Of a stretch of 64,000 nt of DNA, positions 21,696 through 32,827 are shown in pieces. Positions within the stretch are counted from its first letter, which is position 1, and every line of letters begins with the position of its first letter. The notes below the pieces were generated by a model, which saw only the letters and a list, made by a program, of their open reading frames with translations, did no database searches and had not been told where the DNA came from. The stretch spans positions 186,001-250,000 of the forward strand of contig QVRM01000966.1 in assembly GCA_003439945.1 (NCBI GenBank). Direction: 5' to 3'. Origin of the DNA: Dermanyssus gallinae (taxonomy: Eukaryota; Arthropoda; Arachnida; Mesostigmata; Dermanyssidae). A program made the position numbers and the translations under genes.

Positions 21696-24664
21696 AGCGG
21701 CAGCGCAGGTCCTGCCACAACAAAGCAGGACGGGCGTTGGGGATGGCAGCTACCAGGAACTCACAGAGATTCTAACAAGGAGCGGTAGTTTTCTGCCCGC
21801 CCTGGTTCGTCGACGCCGACTCGTCCCCGACGGCGACAACGCTGTGGAAGACAAGCTGCGAAGGCCTGTAAGACGAACCAGTCCTGGCTGCGTTGTACGG
21901 GGGATGTTGCCTTGGTTGTCGAAGTTATGATCAGCCCCCGAGGCGCTGCTGCAGTCTGCAGGCCTGCAAGGCCGGACGAACGCTCGCACACCCACCGGAC
22001 GCCGGGGTGGGGGGGGCGCAGTAAACCGGGTGCTGTGCGAAATCTTGACTGAACACTCTTTAAACAATGAACTTTTAGTCACACGAATAGACACCCACAC
22101 GCACTATACGTGCAGACGTAACTCACGTTGAGGCTCAGCCTATTTTCTGCAAGGCAGTGGCCCGCCAATGGCCCGCGCAACGAAATTCACACACACTTTG
22201 CAAGAATTGATCAAATTCCGTATGCGTGTGTGTGTGTGTGGGTGGGTGGGTAGGTGTGCCTACATACACGTTTGAAAGCTCCCAGTTCTCGTACGGCGGC
22301 GTATACTTCGTGGAAAGCGGATTAGGCAAAAGACTAGCCGCGCTCGCCCATTGAGTGTAGCGCGCTTCAATTATGCTAGTGATTGAACCTCAGCGTAGAG
22401 CTCACAATTAGCGGTCCCGCTTTCGACTGCTCGAAGGTGGTCCGACATACGGTCTACTTTAAGTGGAACAACTACAAGAATTAATTGCTCCGAAGACGGA
22501 CAAAGCTCTAACCTACGAGGATGATGCGACGAAATATAGAATATGTAGTTGTGTAAGGCCAAAACAACACGGTAAACTGCAATTACTAGGCACAGTAAAC
22601 GGTAAATCAGTCAATCAACTTGGCAAATGCAAACAGTAAATTCGATATCGTTCATATGGGGAAAATGTATATATTGATAGATAGATACTAACAAGTTAAG
22701 CCGTTGCGCCTGTCGGCGCTGGAATTGTCGCATCGTGAAATTTGTCTGAGCCCTCCATTAAGTTTAAGTTTTCGCTCGTACGAAAAACACGCTTTACAGT
22801 TGGTCGGCCAGCTTTCCAGTCTACATTCGCTTCAGTTGGTATCAATGGTGCCATGGTGGCGACATTGGAACGTTTGCTTGCACACCTAGTAGACGTGCTT
22901 GTGTGAGCGTTCTAAAGTATCAACAAACTACTTAAAAGACGGCGGGGCGGCAACTAAGCAGCTAACACCCAAGCAGCCCATAAGAACACACTACTAAGTA
23001 AGCACAAACAGTAGCCAGTTAAGCCACGCAATTATAGCTTTACAGCAATTGCTTGGGTACATGTCCACTTCGGGACAAAATCATTGCATCACCCATCACA
23101 TTTGACACATCTAGGCATATTTTGTAGCCACAACAGTAGCGGCTAGCGTAGTACAATGACTACATAATTTACTGAAGGACAATTAAATCAACGATTTTAC
23201 ATTAAATTCCTTTTTTTTTCGTTGAAACTCAAACGTATGGTTAAGTTGTTTATGTAAACCGTGAAATCAATTTATTTAATATGGTGTATTACCGCGTCCA
23301 ATAAGAACGGCCGCCGTGCGACTTAGGATTGATTCAATTAACTCGTGTTATATAAATTGCTGTGGGATATTATTCACCTCCGCAATTGAGATTTAGGTCG
23401 GATGCAAAATGCAGGCCCCTTCATTAAAGTGCAGTGGCGTACAGCCGGGCATTGTCGAGTATTACGGTGGCGTTATCACCAGCAGCCCTTGCATAAGACA
23501 CCGCGTGCAGTGTCATGTCAAACCTCATCCGCGTACCGTTAGACAGTTAGTCCTCTTCTACTTCCTTCCGTAAGAAGCGTGCAATTGAGGCACCTCCACG
23601 AGTTCGGCTTTCCTTCCTAAGAATATTGCACTCCAAACCATGACTGAACCGCGTCGCCGTAGATAGCTCGCTCTACATTGGTAAGTGGCGCAAACGGCGC
23701 GCTCCTCTCTTTGTCACCGATACACTCTTTACTGTGTTGATCGTTGCCGTAGAGAGACATGCTGGGCTGTGCGGGTATGCAGGACGTCTGTGTGGCCTAA
23801 CATTCATGTCAGTACAAGCACTCGGAGAGGTGGACTTGGTTCAACTAGACAGCATTAAGTCGGCAAAGGTTTGCAAAATACTCGTCGTATTCATTCAAAT
23901 AAAGCGGTATAGCTCGAGCCCTGCCCGACCTAGCCTTCTGGTGGAAGCTACCGTTGGTAGCATATTCAGCTGACAAGCTACATAATCTTGTTCTGAAGGT
24001 CTGGGCGGCTCTCTTCTGGCGTGGTATACGCCTTTTTTCTCGGAACTTGTCGTTAGCTCTTTGTTTTTGAACTGGCTGGCTGACTGGCCGAAAATATTTG
24101 ACTAGACAATTTGGTATGCGTTTGATATGAGACACTTGCGAAAACAGCTGAACTGACTGAGCCGGAATTGCATATCTGAGCCTTTTTCCAGTTTACTGCT
24201 TTATGGGGATGAGAGCGGGGCGTATGAGTTCGAGATTCTGGCACATCAACAACTCTTTTGGCTGGGCGATTAACTAAATAATACATTGAAACATCAATTG
24301 CTGCATATACAGTAAATTACTCGTCAACGATCAAACCTTTAGTGCGGATCGATATCTGCCATCCTATACTTTATGCAAAGCGAAGGTCCCAAAACAAGCC
24401 CTGTTAGCAAGATATCTCTATGACTTACTGTAGTCCTACGAATGTAGTATTTAAAAGCAATATATGAAATGCTAATAAATAGGGCCTAGTATCTAACTGT
24501 GCTAATGGGGTCAGCCAAGGGAATTTTATGCGGTATATTTTCATTCCAAATCGCGTACACGCGGGTCACACACTCAAAATGTCCCTTCACTCCAACAAAT
24601 ATTTTAACTATGTCTTCACTTGATTTCGTGGGTACACAACTTTTTTTTATTTTGAGTGTCCAAG

Positions 24665-24704
<40 letters not shown>

Positions 24705-26049
24705 TAGTCAAAATATGAGCAAATACTTTCAAAGGAAAACATTTGATACAGAAACGCTCATTTTTATATATACATGGACACTTTGTTTAAAGGTTCCACA
24801 AAAAAATAAACATAATCGTATGCACATATACGTACAAATCTTCGCGCAATGGACAGATACACAAAGGTACGGTTATGGAAAGGCAACAGATTGCAGTAAA
24901 CTCCTGCAATTTCAAATAAAAGGCAATGCTTCTGTAAGCAAATATTCTGCCGTTCTATTGAAATGTCTATCGGAACGGCGAGCAGAACAAATAATTTCGC
25001 CTCGTGTATTTACATAATGACAACGCCAAGTGATTACAAACAACAGATGTCCGTCTAATCTAATTATACGATCCTCCCCTTGATTGCAAATTATTCAATA
25101 TGTATTTCTGTCTCTTTGTCTCTCTCTGCTGTGCTCTATGTGTGACTTGTGTATATAACTTAAATAACCCAGAAGCAATTAAGAATTTAAATATATCTAA
25201 TCATGAGTTACATGTACAAAAACAATTTAAAATAAACATTTGAGAAAGAGTGTAAATTGCAAGTGTAAAAAGGGTTTCGTAGTGCAAATAATTTGTAGAG
25301 GCGATGCCACAGTTTGGTACTAACAATTAGTAAGTAACGCAGATACACTTGTTCTTACCAAGTACAGTTTCTATTTTGATTAGGTGGCGAATCAAAAATG
25401 TGCTATGCGCCCTTTTCGGGTTTAATAGCTGTGACAATATTATTATATAATTCCCTAATTTGACGTTTATGCTATGTGCTCATTTTGATTAACCGCAATA
25501 GTGGATTTACTGCTGGATTCACCCTGGCTTAGGCGGAATCTGTTTTCCACGAGACACAGGAGACGCCATATAAATCCGTGAATCTTTACCCATCGTATAA
25601 AGTGAGGCTTGTAACCGAAAACAGTAGAGCGCCTGATTTTGGAACGCAGATCGGCTCTACTGGGTGATCAAGAGTCCTCAAAAAATTAATTCATTATTCG
25701 CTAATATTACTCGTTCCATCAGACCGTGTGTCATCGTTTTTTTGGGAACTCTTGAGAGCGCGACAGCTGAAATAACCTCAATGCATGCTATACCATAGGT
25801 CTCGATATATATAAATATAAAAAAAACCTCGTGCTCCTGCAACACTCCTGAGGATCGTAGAATTCTTCAGTGCTGCATAACACGTGATGAACTGCGTGGG
25901 CTGCAAACGCCGTAGTTAAATGTCTTCTCTTATATCCGGCTGCTCGCCGTGCTTGACATCGCTACCGTAACATATATTCCTAAATCGATTTCCTTTATTT
26001 TTTCGTCCACTTCATAGTATAGGCCTCAAACGCTCTCGTCCTAGGTAAA
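21696..26049. other. Gene-free stretch
   Basis: A GTGTGTG/GGGTGGGT patch lies at about 22226-22257 and one TA array at 24.67 kb. Frames at 24486-24668 (minus) and 24499-25017 (plus) are open but unrecognised. Confidence 0.4.
24667..24702. repeat. (TA)n microsatellite
   Basis: Pure TA run of about 36 bp. Confidence 0.95.
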
Positions 26050-26300
26050 CCCCATCGAAGTTGTACTTCTTGTGTCATTAAAGTCCCCTCCTTTAGGTAT
26101 AACAATAAGGGTGTTCTCCTTCCACGCTTTAGGCATTTTTCCGGATTTTAGGCATTCGTCGAATAGAGCTTTCCAGCAGGGTGCCAACGCCCCTTCAATT
26201 GCCCTGACAACGTCTTCGATCGTAACCTTACAAATTACCCATTCCCGTGCGAACTCTATGTCTTTGTTCCAAGGCCCATTGCATACTAGAATTTCTTTCT
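26050..26300 (-). pseudogene. R1-like reverse transcriptase fragment
   Basis: Minus strand contains, across a frameshift, a stretch equivalent to LFDECLKSGKMPKAWKEN and then TLIVIPKGGDFND (about 26113-26075). This is the start of the RT domain in R1-type and related non-LTR elements (W-K then the IPK motif). The next motif is degraded (RSTTSMGFT where YRPI is expected). No further RT motifs follow, so the copy is truncated. Confidence 0.6.
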
Positions 26301-27459
26301 AGAATTAGCAAACGGCCTCATTTCTGAACAAATCTTTACGTAGTTAAGATTATTTTATCGTACCATTATTTTTGTACCAAAGTGATGTGCTGCGTTTCGT
26401 AGTTGCCGAGTGACTACGCTTTTTCGACAGCCATAGTTGTTATGTTTTACGTTGAAGTTGTCACGTTCAGAACCGCAAAATTTTGCCAAGACGCTTCCTC
26501 TTCTTCTATTAAGAAAAAATATTTCTTGCAGGGTTCTACCAAATCTCAAAATATGGGTCTGACTTTCTCATACACCCTTGCTGAAGCAGGCCAAAATTCT
26601 AGCAAGTATGCATGCCTTTGCTTTTGATATGGCGGTCAAAAAAAGAAAAAGCTTAGTTACTCGGCAACCACGTAACACAGCACCACCACTTGGGTACAAA
26701 AATTAAATTTGCTTATTGCCTGGGAATAATCTTTAGAACGTAAATGTTTGGCCGTAACGGCAAAATTTAACAGTTCTGCACGTGAAAGCTTCTATGGAAA
26801 ATATAATAACATATCAGCTTTTTAAGACTTTCGTCAACTCGCCTATTAGCCTTTCGCAAGCTTGCGTTTGGTGTCATTCAGATTAAGCTGCATTTTCGGT
26901 TCCTTCCTGCGTTGGTTCTCTCGCAAGCGCAGATTTTACACAACTATGTAGAAGACAAAAAGGCAGAAGAACTACTTTAAAACATTTTATCTTTACTCCT
27001 AAACAAGACGTTTCCGCCCCCTTCTTCCATTGGGAAAATATATTTTCGTGTCGAGTTCTACCATAAAAGACTATTTATACACGTGTGTAGAGAGAGTTTT
27101 TCACATCTTTTTCTAATACATGTAGGTAACTGATGTTAATGCGTCTAGACAACAACGTACTAAAGCAGCAACGATTTAACTATCAATGCGTACCGATGCG
27201 TAATGCTTAAGTATTCCGAGAAAAGCCGCGTAAAAAATGCTGAACAAGAGGAAAAATACATATGCTGTCACGTTAGGACTTACAGATTGTCAAACCGTCG
27301 GCGCCAGTTGTGGCAGTGAAGTTGGCCTACGTTTAATTGTCCTACATGCCGATATCTTTGTCTCGATTGTTTACAAAAGCTCACATCTCCGCAAGGCCGT
27401 CGAAAGCCCGTATGAGTGTTTATAGACTAATTTGTTTGAGTATTGTCAAAGAACAAGTT
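26301..27459. other. Non-coding; possible internal repeat pair
   Basis: Segments near 26485-26545 and 27005-27065 look related (CAAGACG, then TTCTT, then GTTCTACC at like spacing), suggesting an old duplication. No coding motif recognised. Confidence 0.35.
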
Positions 27460-28150
27460 GCGCACACATCAGGAGAGAGCTTGTTCCAATAGGTGGTTAC
27501 CGAGGTTTAATATCGAGTGGCGAGATTGGTTACATAAAGCTGCAGACAAGATGCGAAGCTTTGTGTGTGATTCCCTTGTGCTTATAGTTAATGTCGAGTG
27601 AGAGAGATTAAGAGGGTTGAGGTGAATTTCCATTAAGATTCGGTTGATCTCAGTAACGACAAACATTTCTATTTGCAGAGGGTATGACATAATCTCATAC
27701 CCTCTGCAAATAGAAACTTGTAACGCAAGGACTCCCATGGTGGGTATCCCAATATTGCTCGCTTTCATCAAGGCATTTTTCACATCAGGCGGTCTCACGG
27801 ACATACAAGACGCATGTAAGTCGTTCCAGATGTCTCAACTGCCTAGGATAGCTATGGACATAGGCGTAGTGCATGGCAAACAAACAGTAACGGGGCAGAA
27901 TTTTACGGCTCTTGACTAGGTCAGCGATGCTCCCTACAACTTTCTTGTTAACATGATATGTTTGAGCTTCAAACGACAACCTATGAGCTTCAAACGATAA
28001 CCTGGAATCGAAGACAGCGCCTACTTATTTTGTCTCATTGATCATGTCAGGAGTACGGTTTCTGCATTGAAATGCCTCACGATTAACACTTGGGACATTT
28101 CTAGGCTGTAAGAACTGGCTAACATCTGCACCACATTTTAACAAATTTAT
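27460..28150 (-). pseudogene. CR1/L2-like non-LTR element, RT thumb and C-terminal region
   Basis: Minus strand, read through several frames: LSINLLKCGADVSQFLQPRN (about 28146-28087), VGAVFDSRLSFEAQ (about 28020-27962, the FLGV-type motif), KKVVGSIADLVKSRKILPR (about 27950-27894), then HYAYVHSYPRQLRHLER and, near the end, TRESHTKLRI. Order and spacing match the C-terminal third of CR1/L2-like proteins. The catalytic palm is not recognisable upstream. A perfect 22-bp inverted repeat lies inside. Confidence 0.65.
27666..27716. repeat. Perfect 22-bp inverted repeat with 7-nt loop
   Basis: Arms 27666-27687 and 27695-27716 are exact reverse complements (core CTATTTGCAGAGGGTATG) around a CATAATC spacer, inside the LINE relic. 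Confidence 0.9.
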
Positions 28151-30732
28151 TGACAAGCCTCTGCAATGGCGTGGAAGAGTTCAACGAGATGCGCCAACGG
28201 AACGATAAGGAGCTCCACCTCGACTTTCTCTCTGACGGGCGGCGGAATGATCCTCCAGTAATGATCGGGTCACTACGGCGACGGTATTGATGCGTAAATT
28301 GCATCTGCGTTTCGACGGTACTACTGGCTCCAGAACCAGCAGAAATAGTCGTCTACTCGGTGCCTTTGCCCCCGAGTGCAATCGTCCTGGCCTTCTCAGC
28401 CATTTGTTTCGCTTCAGCAACTTTGCCAAGTCCACATTGTTCATAAGGGCGTTGCGCGTTGCAACCTCTGCCTGTGTCTATACAATCACTTTCGACGCCG
28501 ATACACATTCAGAGGCTTTCTTCTCAAGACCGCTAAGTGCCGACTAAACTGTAAGCGACCGTAGGCCATGAAGAATTATTGCCTGGCCCCCGCACCACTG
28601 GCACATCGGCGCTATGAGAACTGCCGCCAACTGCATACTCGATTCCATAGACGCTCCGGCGACGGTCCCCTGTATTTGTTGTACGCTCGGTGACGGTTTA
28701 TGGCGCCGCTGCTCTGATGTTGCGGCACACTTATAATCGACACGCAGTGAGATAGTCGGGCTCTTGTCTGAGGAAGAATGTTTTTCGTGCCTTATGCTCT
28801 GCTGGCACAGTTAATACTAAGTAGCTCCTTTCAATACACGGGTTACACTGCTAGACAATCGACGCGTCATCGACTTTTGCATTTCGAATACCGGCCGCAC
28901 TGACTTTCAGGCACCGTGGCCGTGGTAGGCAAAACAAAACGGTGGCAGAATACGAGGGCAGCACGAACCGCAGTTGAGTTTGTGTGTACGATTTCGACTC
29001 ACCGGTGTCTCGTTAACGGGCTGACTTGTGGCTTTGGACATCTGGCTGTTGGTGGACTTGATACTCTTAATGGGTAGGCTTAATGGGTATCTGTTGCTGT
29101 AGAGCGCTTTGCTACTTTGTAGCTTCACGCAGTATCTATACGACCTTATGCCTTGGAGATAATTTGGTTTTCCTTTGTCTATCTGGCGCTGGGTGATCCC
29201 GTTTGAATCTATCGTTGTAGCCGAAAGCACCCCACTGTGCTCATAAGTGGTCCTCTTGCCATAGAAACTTCAAGAAAAAAAACACGTGCACACCAAATCT
29301 TCCTGCTCTATGAGCTAGGCTGTGTTCGTGACATCGCCGGGTTTGTCAAACTAAACTTACGCTTTTCTTTGCCTTCTTGTAAGCCCCGCTTGCGTACCAA
29401 TGCTCACAACCGAACTATGTACCTATGTATACACCTTCTTATATACAAATGTGTGCATATACATATGTATATGAGAAGTGCGGTAGATATGTGGTCGCGA
29501 TGATGTGTCGCGGTGCAATAAGCGGCAATAGGCGTCGTAGTAACCACTGTAGCAGGGTCAGAAGTCGTAGGCCAAGGAAAATGAAGAAGAGCGAGATTCA
29601 GTGCGAATTCCCCGCAGGCTGTGCGAAAGTCCCTTATGTAGGGTGTTTGGGTGGGGGGAGCGTGTCCACACGTTCGAGGTAGGCCGTATAGGACGACCGA
29701 ATGCTGCAAACCACAATCATCGTGGCTGCCGCCATCGGCGGACAAGGCTTGGTCATTGATTCATTTGTTCGTTCGTTAATGTGTTCTCACACGAGGCTTC
29801 GCAGATCGTGTACGTCGTCGTCTCGTAGCGATAACAGCTAGCAGCTGCCTAAACATCCCACCCGCCACACCATCACTCCACCTCAGTGGGGGGCCCGCGA
29901 GGCAAGCAGTCTGGATAGCTGGCCGGCAGGCACTTCTTTCATTCCTGCGTCTTTGCCACCAGAAACAGCCTAAACGAAGTCAGATCGCAATAATCATGAC
30001 TCCCCAGCCATTACTGGCACCCCGCTTGACCGCGAAGTCTGCTACCGTTACATTCGGCTATATATCGACGTTCTGGTCGCAAGGACTACTGCTGCCGGCG
30101 ATAAGTAGCGATACGAGTATATATATGTATATAATCATTATTTATATGTAGCAAAAGAAACATTTGTTATGTACAAATGTGTGAACGGCTTGCTCGGGGC
30201 ATAACTCAAGACATTAGGTGCAGGCTTGGGCTGATCTACCAAGCTAGGGTTCCTGGTTCCTGCCAAGGCGGCATTCCCCCTCTGAACTCTAATGACAGAT
30301 GTTGCCGTAAATACTCGCCTGCCTTCTTATCACCTGTAGCAATCGACAATTTGTTCCTCGTATTGCAGAGCAGTCTCTTCCTAAGAAACCCAGGACTCCC
30401 CAATGTCTCGAAAGCAGGGGTGAGAACAAGTGGGGATAATCGAGGCTTGTATCCTTTCTGCTGCACCCATACCGACCATCAAAGGGGACAAAGAATCAGT
30501 TACGGTCGCAGTCTACACCACCATTCGGGTCCGCTCAAAAAGGGTCAGGGCCATCTCATCAGGCCTTTATCTATCGTCTCTGACTTAACCGTGAGGCTCA
30601 ACAACGCACGGGTAGCCTGCCCACCGTAACTCTCTACTAAATGTCTCGTTCAAGGCTGAGTGGCGTGGGATTCCGCCTGACCGCTGTCAACGTCGTCTGC
30701 CAGTTCTAACAACGTAGTTCAGTCTGTCAAGC
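28151..30732. other. No confident gene
   Basis: A minus-strand frame at 28181-28444 lies upstream of the LINE relic and may be part of it, but I see no RT motif. A minus-strand frame of 107 aa at 28907-29230 contains a GTGAGT donor-like site near 29003, but no partner exon was found. A GCGTGGGATTCCGCC segment near 30660-30680 resembles the SINE head that follows. Confidence 0.35.
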
Positions 30733-30790
30733 CTAGTGGCGTGGTGCATTCGCCTCGCGGCCAGAGGAGGCACATAGGTGCGCGGGTTTG
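30733..30790 (+). mobile_element. tRNA-derived SINE (family B) head
   Basis: Plus strand GTGGCGTGGTGCATTCGCC, GGCCAGAGGAGGCACATAG and the B-box-like GGGTTTGATCCCC match, in the opposite orientation, the heads at 38337-38508 and 56640-56825. Its 3' body is replaced by the minisatellite. Confidence 0.7.
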
Positions 30791-30950
30791 ATCCCCACCG
30801 TTGCACATATATCCCCACCGTTGCACATATATCCCCACCGTTGCACATATATCCCCACCGTTGCACATATATCCCCACCGTTGCACATCTATCTCCACCG
30901 TTGCACATATATCTCCACTGTTGCACATATATCTCCACCGTTGCATATAT
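30791..30950 (+). repeat. 20-bp minisatellite derived from a SINE B-box
   Basis: Eight units of exactly 20 bp, consensus ATCCCCACCGTTGCACATAT. The first five are nearly identical. The last three carry ATCTCC and other changes, then the array merges into TA repeats. The unit equals the end of the tRNA B-box plus the adjoining SINE sequence. Confidence 0.95.
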
Positions 30951-30970
30951 ATATATATATATATATATAT
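30945..30970. repeat. (TA)n microsatellite
   Basis: TA run growing out of the ATAT end of the last minisatellite unit. Confidence 0.9.
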
Positions 30971-31297
30971 CGGCCAGCTAATTAACCGTGGCATCTAGTA
31001 TCAAATTTTGCTTTGGGACACCTTGCATGATGAGCTTGGAGTCGTTGTGTTCAGCAACGCGCGTCTTCACGCGTCTGTTTATTCAATGCGTCCGCCGTTT
31101 GCTTCAGTGACCGCTTTAACGCGACGCCCAAACTGCGCGTAGACCCGGTGCACCCTGTGCTCGAGATAATTTGTCAAATACTGACTGGCAACAAAATGGC
31201 AGTATACAGTAATGAAGCGTTAGGGTGTGGGCGTTTTTTAGAGCCTCGCTCAACTACGGTCTACACAAGAAAATTCAGAGGATTTATATCTCAGTGG

Positions 31298-31592
31298 TGG
31301 CGTGGTCTAGTGGGGGACTAGTGCGCTAGTCATGGTTGTCGCTCTACCGGAGCGTCGCCGGTTCGATCCCTGTTGTTGATCGAATTTTCTTTGAGTGATG
31401 CTCATCGAGAATAGATAAAAAACCATACCGCTGAGAGCAATGCTGCCACAAAGACTGTTGGGGAAACCCTAGATATCTCAACATGTCTGGCCCTCGGTGC
31501 ATTTAAGATATTCCACAGGGTGAGTTCCATGCTAGTAGGGAACGGAAGACGATCTGGAATTTAAAAAATTGTCGTCTAAGCAATTTGCATTA
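31298..31592 (+). mobile_element. tRNA-derived SINE (family A), copy 1
   Basis: The tRNA-like head has A-box-like TGGTCTAGTGGGGG and B-box CGGTTCGATCCC (about 31359-31370). The body is shared with copies at 38.5, 53.9 and 59.8 kb: AAACCATACCGCT, GTTGGGGAAACCCTAGATAT, CTCAACATGTC, and GGTGAGTTCC near the 3' part. The transposase relic begins directly downstream. Confidence 0.8.
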
Positions 31593-31594
31593 AA

Positions 31595-32150
31595 TAGTTC
31601 ATGTGCAGGCGTGCCTTCTTGCTGAAATACGTACAGCCTTTTATTCGACGAGCGATCAAATCATGACTTTACAACAGTCATTTAAACTCGTTGGTAGACC
31701 TCTGCTGTGATTATTTCACTTTTATCAAAGAAATGTGGATCCATAACGTTCTCCATACTCGACACCACACTTATCACTTGCACCCCGGCCGGCCGGAACC
31801 CTTGGTCGTTCCTGTTAAAGCCACTTCCTGAGGGCAGTGGGCGAGCCAATGGTCATTTTTCTTATGCAATTTTACGTCAACTGAAAAGATTCATCTGAGA
31901 AGAATCGAAGATGCCTGGCAGCCTCATGCTTAAGCGAACACAGGAGAAACTCAGAGCGAGGTTTCTGATTGAACTCTGAAAAACCTTCTCCGGATTTTGA
32001 GCGTCGTTGAGTCTCTTGGCAATGTCATGCACACAGTACTTCTCAGGTAGTTGAAGAAGGAAATTATCTCGTCCGCGCTGCTGTTGGCGCAAAGCGGGTG
32101 CCACTCTTTGCCCGAATTTCGGGCCTAGAATACGTGCTTCCGTCATTGCG
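31595..32150 (-). pseudogene. Tc1/mariner superfamily transposase relic (DD37E/DD41D-like)
   Basis: Minus strand, read through frameshifts: AKRLNDAQNPEKVFQ (about 32023-31980), SQMNLFSVDVKLHKKNDHWL (about 31896-31837), HCPQEVALTG, then VISVVSSMENVMDPHFF (about 31776-31726) and YVFQQEGTPAHELF (about 31632-31591). This order matches transposases that have IFSDEK, NDRWLAH, SSEGxVMPPHFF and QQDGAPAH motifs. The catalytic Asp of QQDGAPAH is Glu here, and DEK is degraded. Two in-frame stops lie between the motifs. Confidence 0.7.
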
Positions 32151-32245
32151 ATTGCATCGAATGTAATCTACAGGTTCTGACGAATACAATGATACCAAAC
32201 AGGAAAATGCCACTTAGTTGTCTGCTGGTGGCGCGCAAGTGTTTC

Positions 32246-32267
32246 ATATATATATATATATATATAT
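32246..32267. repeat. (TA)n microsatellite
   Basis: TA run of about 22 bp, 50 bp upstream of the candidate exon. Confidence 0.9.
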
Positions 32268-32314
32268 TTAAGGCACGATCTCAAACTCGCTCCGTCGCTT
32301 CTTACGGCATCCAG

Positions 32315-32597
32315 GTCACCTGGAGACAGCTCTCGCGGCAGCAACTGGCTAGACCGCGTAAAACCGGCTTACCTCAAGTGTGTAATGAGCCTGCACTCCT
32401 CAAGCAAGAACCGCCTTATGTATCTGCTGGCGGACACTCCGCTGTTCATCGAGGATCTGAAGAGACGCCTCAACTTGCCAGAGACTCCCGCCTACAAGGA
32501 ATTCATCCGCATAGGGGAGGACAAGATAGCGAGCATCAACTCGGACATCTTTGACACGGGTGCCATGCGAGACAGCATCGCACAAACCGCCACTTAG
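32315..32597 (+). CDS. Candidate 3'-terminal coding exon of a host gene (product not recognised)
   Basis: A pyrimidine-rich stretch ending CATCCAG at 32314 could be a splice acceptor. From there one frame is open to TAG at 32595-32597, about 93 codons. The C-terminal part reads like a real folded protein with strong G/C third positions: NRLMYLLADTPLFIEDLKRR, then LNLPETPAYKEFIRIG, EDKIASINSD and GAMRDSIAQTAT at the end. An internal Met lies at 32385. It lacks the stops and repeat artefacts of neighbouring frames. I do not recognise the family and found no upstream exon in the window; flanking DNA is transposon debris. Confidence 0.5.
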
Positions 32598-32817
32598 TGG
32601 CTCGTTTCGCGGTACACGGGTTCCACCACGCCCTGTGCGGAACACACGGCTTCCACGACCCTCATTCATCATGTATATGTACTTGGTGCGGGGCCTTTTG
32701 CACAAAGTATCACGAGGCAATCGGTCCACGTGTAATCTCTTTAAGGAGTCTCCCGCAGTGATATTGTTTTTATTATACCATTTGACAATTGACTATGTAC
32801 CTAACAAAGGTAATTTT

Positions 32818-32827
32818 AATAAATAAA
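32818..32827 (+). terminator. Polyadenylation signals AATAAA (two overlapping)
   Basis: AATAAA at 32818-32823 and 32822-32827, about 220 bp after the stop of the candidate exon, a plausible 3' UTR length. Confidence 0.45.

Noticed and set aside
21220..21723. 167-aa minus-strand frame
   Set aside because: Half is GTT-repeat translation and the remainder has no recognisable motif.
28990..29230. Possible minus-strand exon ending at a GTGAGT donor
   Set aside because: No acceptor or partner exon was found and the residues resemble no family; kept only as a note.
30791..30950. Possible CRISPR-like regular repeat array
   Set aside because: Units are contiguous with no spacers and derive from a SINE; it is a minisatellite in a eukaryotic genome.
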